NCBI GenBank assembly: GCA_965116325.1
Contig: OZ220675.1
Location: 2,294,001 to 2,358,000 of the forward strand
Origin: JAGWBF01 sp965116325
GTDB lineage: Bacteria; Chloroflexota; Dehalococcoidia; Lucifugimonadales; JAGWBF01
Length of the DNA stretch: 64,000 nucleotides
Direction of reading: 5' to 3'
Part shown: in pieces, positions 61,148-64,000 of the stretch
How positions within the stretch are numbered: the stretch's first letter is position 1
Layout of the letters: every line of letters begins with the position of its first letter
Notes under the pieces: model-generated
Told to the model about the DNA's origin: nothing
The model's database searches: none
What the model saw: only the letters and a program-made list of their open reading frames with translations
Program-made: the position numbers and the translations under genes

Positions 61148-61318
61148 CTACGCCTTCCAGATGTTCATCCACTGCCTTGCTTTCGCCACGCTCACCGCAG
61201 CGTTGTAGGCGATCTCCTCCAGCCCATACCCCAGGTTCCAAAGCGACGCCGCTATCTCCTGACGCCTCCCGACCGGCCCGTCGGTCTTCGGTGCCTTCAC
61301 TCCGCCTATGGTCCTCAT
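61148..61318 (-). CDS. Small helix-turn-helix frame A
   Basis: A 56-residue frame (MRTIGGVKAPKTDGPVGRRQ, then LEEIAYNAAVSVAKARQW) with GGGAGG 4 bases before the ATG. The second part fits a helix-turn-helix of the type found in small phage and plasmid regulators or transposase N-termini. It ends at TAG 61148-61150, and the frame continues as frame B after four codons. It lies between foldback repeat copy 2 and the C-rich stretch. Confidence 0.5.
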   Translation of the reverse strand: MRTIGGVKAPKTDGPVGRRQEIAASLWNLGYGLEEIAYNAAVSVAKARQWMNIWKA

Positions 61319-61350
61319 GGTGCCTCCCTTCAGTCTCGATTCCTCGCCGA

Positions 61351-61420
61351 GGCTCCGTTTGCTTCTAGTGTTTGCCGTACCTGAACCTGGATACGCCGGA
61401 CACTACAACTAAACGGAACC
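61351..61420 (-). repeat. 70-base foldback repeat, copy 2 (inverted)
   Basis: Read on the minus strand it matches copy 1 in ends (GGTTCCGTTT...GCAAACGGAGCC) and core (GGCGTATCCAGG). With copy 1 it brackets the 1.9 kb methylase/HTH region in inverted orientation. Confidence 0.85.
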
Positions 61421-61485
61421 TCTCCGTGTAGTCGCTGTGCACTTCCTCATCATTATCTTCATCATCCGTGAGGAACACCTTCGCC

Positions 61486-61555
61486 GGTTCCGTTTGGTTA
61501 TAGCGTCTAGCGTATCCAGGCTCAGGTATGGCAAACCCTATAAGCAAACGGAGCG
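61486..61555 (+). repeat. 70-base foldback repeat, copy 3
   Basis: It has the same start GGTTCCGTTTGG, core GCGTATCCAGG and near-end GCAAACGGAGC as the other copies, with scattered substitutions. It lies only 65 bases from copy 2 in opposite orientation, so the two could pair in a long hairpin. Confidence 0.85.
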
Positions 61556-61824
61556 CTACGAATGTCCAGTCAATTCTCAGGACATGAAGATGTTGTGGGA
61601 TGAAGGGCCTATGACCCTTACGGCATCTCCCGGAGTCACTCCTTCTCAATTGTCAGAAGGGCTGGCTAGTGACATGTCTTTCACTCAGCAACTGAGCCCG
61701 CATGAGCGAACGCGTTTCCAACTGGCCTCTTGGTGGTACCGACGTGGGTGCGAAGCAAGAACCATCTTCGAATTTTGGCTTGGGGGCCTGTGATCCCCTA
61801 GTAGCATGATTCTCGCTAACCGTC
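61556..61824. other. No recognisable gene between repeat copy 3 and the small secreted-type ORF
   Basis: Short open frames exist on both strands, but none has a good ribosome site or a recognisable protein pattern. Nothing else is seen. Confidence 0.45.
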
Positions 61825-62025
61825 CTAACCCCTTCGGAATCCTGTCTCCTCGGGGACAGGCTCGTTTGCAGCGGCCACCGGTGTGTCGAGTGGCAAAGGA
61901 GGTGCGCCCGATTCCGTTGTAGGAGCGGCCGCTGCCACCTGAGCAGCACCATTGCCGCCGCTGGCCGCCACGGCTATAAGGACCATTCCGGCCGGAAGCG
62001 CCACGAGTCGTATGAACTCCGACAT
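61825..62025 (-). CDS. Possible small exported or membrane-anchored peptide
   Basis: A 66-residue frame starting MSEFIRLVALPAGMVLIAVA, which looks like a signal or anchor segment, followed by an Ala/Pro-rich tail. GAGG lies 6 bases before this ATG. No family is recognised and the low-complexity tail could be chance in GC-rich DNA. Confidence 0.3.
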   Translation of the reverse strand: MSEFIRLVALPAGMVLIAVAASGGNGAAQVAAAAPTTESGAPPLPLDTPVAAANEPVPEETGFRRG

Positions 62026-62128
62026 CTCGGACCTCATTAATCTCTACTATCTTCCAGCAATCCCTACTACCTTCGAATCCGACAAGACCTTCTGTGGTCC
62101 ACGCACTCAGCAAGTCGCGGGTGGTTAT

Positions 62129-64000
62129 TCACGCCTCCCCCTTGGCGATGCGGTAGCCGACGCGGGGCTCGGTGAAGATGTAGGTGGGGTTCTGCGCGTC
62201 GTCACCGAGTTTACGACGGAGCCTCTTCACCACCTCGCGCACCTGCCAGGGCTCCCCCGTCCTCTCGGGTCCCCACACCCGTTGGAGCAGGACGTCGTGG
62301 GTCAACACTCGCCCGGCATGGACCGAGAGCTCGTAGAGCAATGCGTACTCCGTGGCCGTCAGCTGCACGGGACGCCCCGCCAGGGTCACCCGGCGCTGGG
62401 CGTAGTCGATGGTAAGCCCTTCCGTGTCGTAGGGCTCGGACGGCTCGTCCTGGTGGGGAGCGGCACGCCTGCGCAGGGCCGCCCTGATCCTCGCGGCAAG
62501 CTCCGTCGGCGAGAAGGGCTTGACCAGGTAGTCCGACGCCCCCATGTCCAGGGCCCTGGCGACAACGTTGTCCTGGCCGTACAGCGACAGGAAGATGACC
62601 GGCACGTCCTCCCTCTTGAGGATGTCCTTCATCACCTCGAACCCGTCGGCTCCCGGCAGCATCAGGTCCAGCAGCACCAGGTGGGGACTCTCCTCCTCCA
62701 TCAGCCGGGGAACGTCCTCGGGGTTCCCGGTCACTATGGAGGCGTAGCCGGCCCTCTCCAGGGCGTCGCGGATGTACCTGAGCGCCTGGGGATCGTCGTC
62801 CACGGCGAGGACTCGCACCTTGCCGCGCACCGGACCTCGAGAACGCGAGACTAACGCAGCGGGAGTCTCCGCGCCTCCGATGCCTTCCTGGTCCGCCACC
62901 GGAACGGTGAAGGTGAACCGTGCCCCCAGGCCAGGCCCGTCGCTCTCGGCCCAGATGCGTCCCCCGTGCGCCTCCACGATGCCCCTGCAGATGGCGAGCC
63001 CCAGGCCCGACCCTGAGACGCCGCTCCCACGGTCCGCGCCCTCCGGCCGGGAGAACTTCCTGAACAGGTGCGGCAGCGCCTCGGCAGGAATGCCCCTCCC
63101 CTCGTCGGCCACCGACACCGCCACGTGGACGCCCTCCCGAACGACGCTCACCCTGATGGGCGAACCCTCCGGCGAGTTCGCCGCGGCGTTTGTGAGCAGG
63201 TTGCCCAGCACCTGGACGATGCGGCGCCGGTCGGCCATTACGGGGGGCAGATTGGGCGCGAGCTCTATCTGAAGGTCCTCCCTTCCGTTGCCGTCCAGGA
63301 ACCTTCCCCTGGCCTCGTCCACCATCTCTGCCGCGTTGGCAAGAGCCGGCTTGACCGACAGGGTGCCCGTCTCGATGCGGGCCACGTCCAGCAGGTCGCC
63401 GATCAGCTCCCGCATGCTGTCGGACTGGTCGCGGATGATCTGGTGGAACTGGCGCATCTCGGCGGGGTCTAGGTCCGCCTCCAGCAGCGTGTCGGCCGAG
63501 CCCTTGACGGCGGCCAGCGGTGTCCTCAGCTCGTGGCTCACCATGGCCAGGAACTCGGCGCGCAGCCGCTCCTGCTCCTCCAGCGGCGCAAGGTCCTGCA
63601 GCGTCACCACGTAGGAAGCTATCCCGCCACCCTCCGAGGGGATGGGCGTGGCGTTGAGCAGAACGGTCACGCTCCGCCCGTCCGGCACCCGCAGAACGAG
63701 CTCCTCGGCCCGCACCGTCTCCCCCGCGCTCAACGCCTCGACCAGGCTGAACTCCTCAAGAGAGACCTCCCGCCCGTCGGAGCGGCGGAAGGTCAGCACG
63801 TCGAGCAGCTGCTCCGGCGATTGGTCTTCGTCCCGCAGGCCGTCGACGATGCGCGTCGCCTCCCGGTTGAACGACACCGGCGCTCCCGTCCCGGCGTCGA
63901 AGACCACGACCCCCACCGGCGAGGTGTCCACCAGGGTCTCCAGGTCGGTCCGCGCCCGCCGCTCCTCCCGGTGCCTGCGGGCATTGGCGATGACCATCGC
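62129..64000 (-). CDS. PAS-histidine kinase-receiver-winged-helix hybrid, cut by the right edge
   Basis: At least 622 residues with the N-terminus beyond the window; the edge sequence (NARRHREERR) looks like the end of a GAF domain. Order: PAS (about 20-135), dimerisation helix with His in LAMVSHELRTPL, ATPase domain with LTNAAANSPEGS, VADEGRGIP and SGLGLAICRG. It is followed by a receiver (VLAVDDDPQAL, phospho-acceptor in LLDLMLPGADG, Lys in LVKPFSP) and an OmpR-type winged helix (LTATEYALLYELSVHAGRVL, GYRIAKGEA). A kinase and its DNA-binding regulator in one chain is uncommon, since most hybrids lack the DNA-binding part. Third codon positions are more GC-rich than in the genes to the left. 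Confidence 0.93.
   Translation of the reverse strand, partial: AMVIANARRHREERRARTDLETLVDTSPVGVVVFDAGTGAPVSFNREATRIVDGLRDEDQSPEQLLDVLTFRRSDGREVSLEEFSLVEALSAGETVRAEELVLRVPDGRSVTVLLNATPIPSEGGGIASYVVTLQDLAPLEEQERLRAEFLAMVSHELRTPLAAVKGSADTLLEADLDPAEMRQFHQIIRDQSDSMRELIGDLLDVARIETGTLSVKPALANAAEMVDEARGRFLDGNGREDLQIELAPNLPPVMADRRRIVQVLGNLLTNAAANSPEGSPIRVSVVREGVHVAVSVADEGRGIPAEALPHLFRKFSRPEGADRGSGVSGSGLGLAICRGIVEAHGGRIWAESDGPGLGARFTFTVPVADQEGIGGAETPAALVSRSRGPVRGKVRVLAVDDDPQALRYIRDALERAGYASIVTGNPEDVPRLMEEESPHLVLLDLMLPGADGFEVMKDILKREDVPVIFLSLYGQDNVVARALDMGASDYLVKPFSPTELAARIRAALRRRAAPHQDEPSEPYDTEGLTIDYAQRRVTLAGRPVQLTATEYALLYELSVHAGRVLTHDVLLQRVWGPERTGEPWQVREVVKRLRRKLGDDAQNPTYIFTEPRVGYRIAKGEA

Noticed and set aside
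59489..61555. Integron attC sites
   Set aside because: The 70-base repeats are imperfect palindromes, but the ends lack the GTTRRRY/RYYYAAC core sites and no integrase or cassette array is seen.
1..64000. CRISPR arrays and rRNA genes
   Set aside because: No regularly spaced direct repeats and no rRNA-like stretches were seen anywhere.

Overview
This 64 kb window is a dense bacterial chromosome segment of moderately high GC. It carries about 60 genes, most of them housekeeping, in short operons on both strands. No rRNA is present, so the organism is inferred. The futalosine menaquinone genes, fused ribBA, a membrane pyrophosphatase of the K+-dependent type, and a rich set of amidohydrolase, cupin, ornithine-cyclodeaminase and maleate-isomerase-type catabolic genes fit an uncultured Chloroflexota lineage (SAR202/Dehalococcoidia-like). 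That placement is inference, not proof.

Layout. 1-1.3 kb: tail of a hydantoinase-type amidohydrolase and two tandem cupins. 1.3-4.1 kb: valS. 4.1-9.0 kb (minus): prs-secA-stand-alone PolX N-terminal domain-unknown protein. 9.4-11.8 kb: Lon-like AAA+ protease. 11.9-17.4 kb (minus): a five-gene signalling operon (STAS antagonist, response regulator-PP2C phosphatase, RsbW-like kinase, periplasmic binding lipoprotein, HAMP histidine kinase) with 4-base overlaps between the last four genes. 17.8-19.1 kb: purA. 19.2-26.3 kb (minus): rpsO-pnp-dapB-asd-aldehyde dehydrogenase-dapA; rpsO has no ATG/GTG/TTG start and appears to use CTG. 26.4-32.4 kb: a catabolic block (monooxygenase, phosphonoacetate-hydrolase-like phosphodiesterase, Asp/Glu racemase family, ornithine cyclodeaminase family, two amidohydrolases). 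32.6-38.2 kb: S41 protease, smpB, and menaquinone genes mqnD and mqnE-A-C. 38.4-43.5 kb: ECF sigma/anti-sigma, dcd, ribD-ribE-ribBA. 43.5-50.2 kb (minus): radical SAM protein with C-terminal helical repeats, then fabF-recJ-nfi-prfB; prfB has a programmed +1 frameshift. 50.4-59.0 kb: VOC protein, MFS transporter, cupin, mnmA (apparent 1-base deletion), rnhB, yraN, two FmdB zinc ribbons, thiE, a translin-family protein and hppA.

The segment changes character after tRNA-Gly(TCC) at 59.3 kb. From about 59.35 to 62.1 kb lies a decayed mobile region. It holds a broken adenine methylase of the plasmid/ICE type, tiny genes, two small helix-turn-helix frames separated by an amber codon, and three copies of a 70-base foldback repeat. 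Beyond it is a GC-richer gene fusing PAS, histidine kinase, receiver and winged-helix domains, cut by the window edge.

Promoters are readable. Classical -35/-10 pairs precede mqnE, mqnD, the sigma factor and dcd. Many other leaders carry an extended -10 box TGC-TATAAT or a close variant. Two genes (mnmA and the methylase) carry apparent single-base deletions in short C or G runs, so sequencing error must be separated from real decay there.
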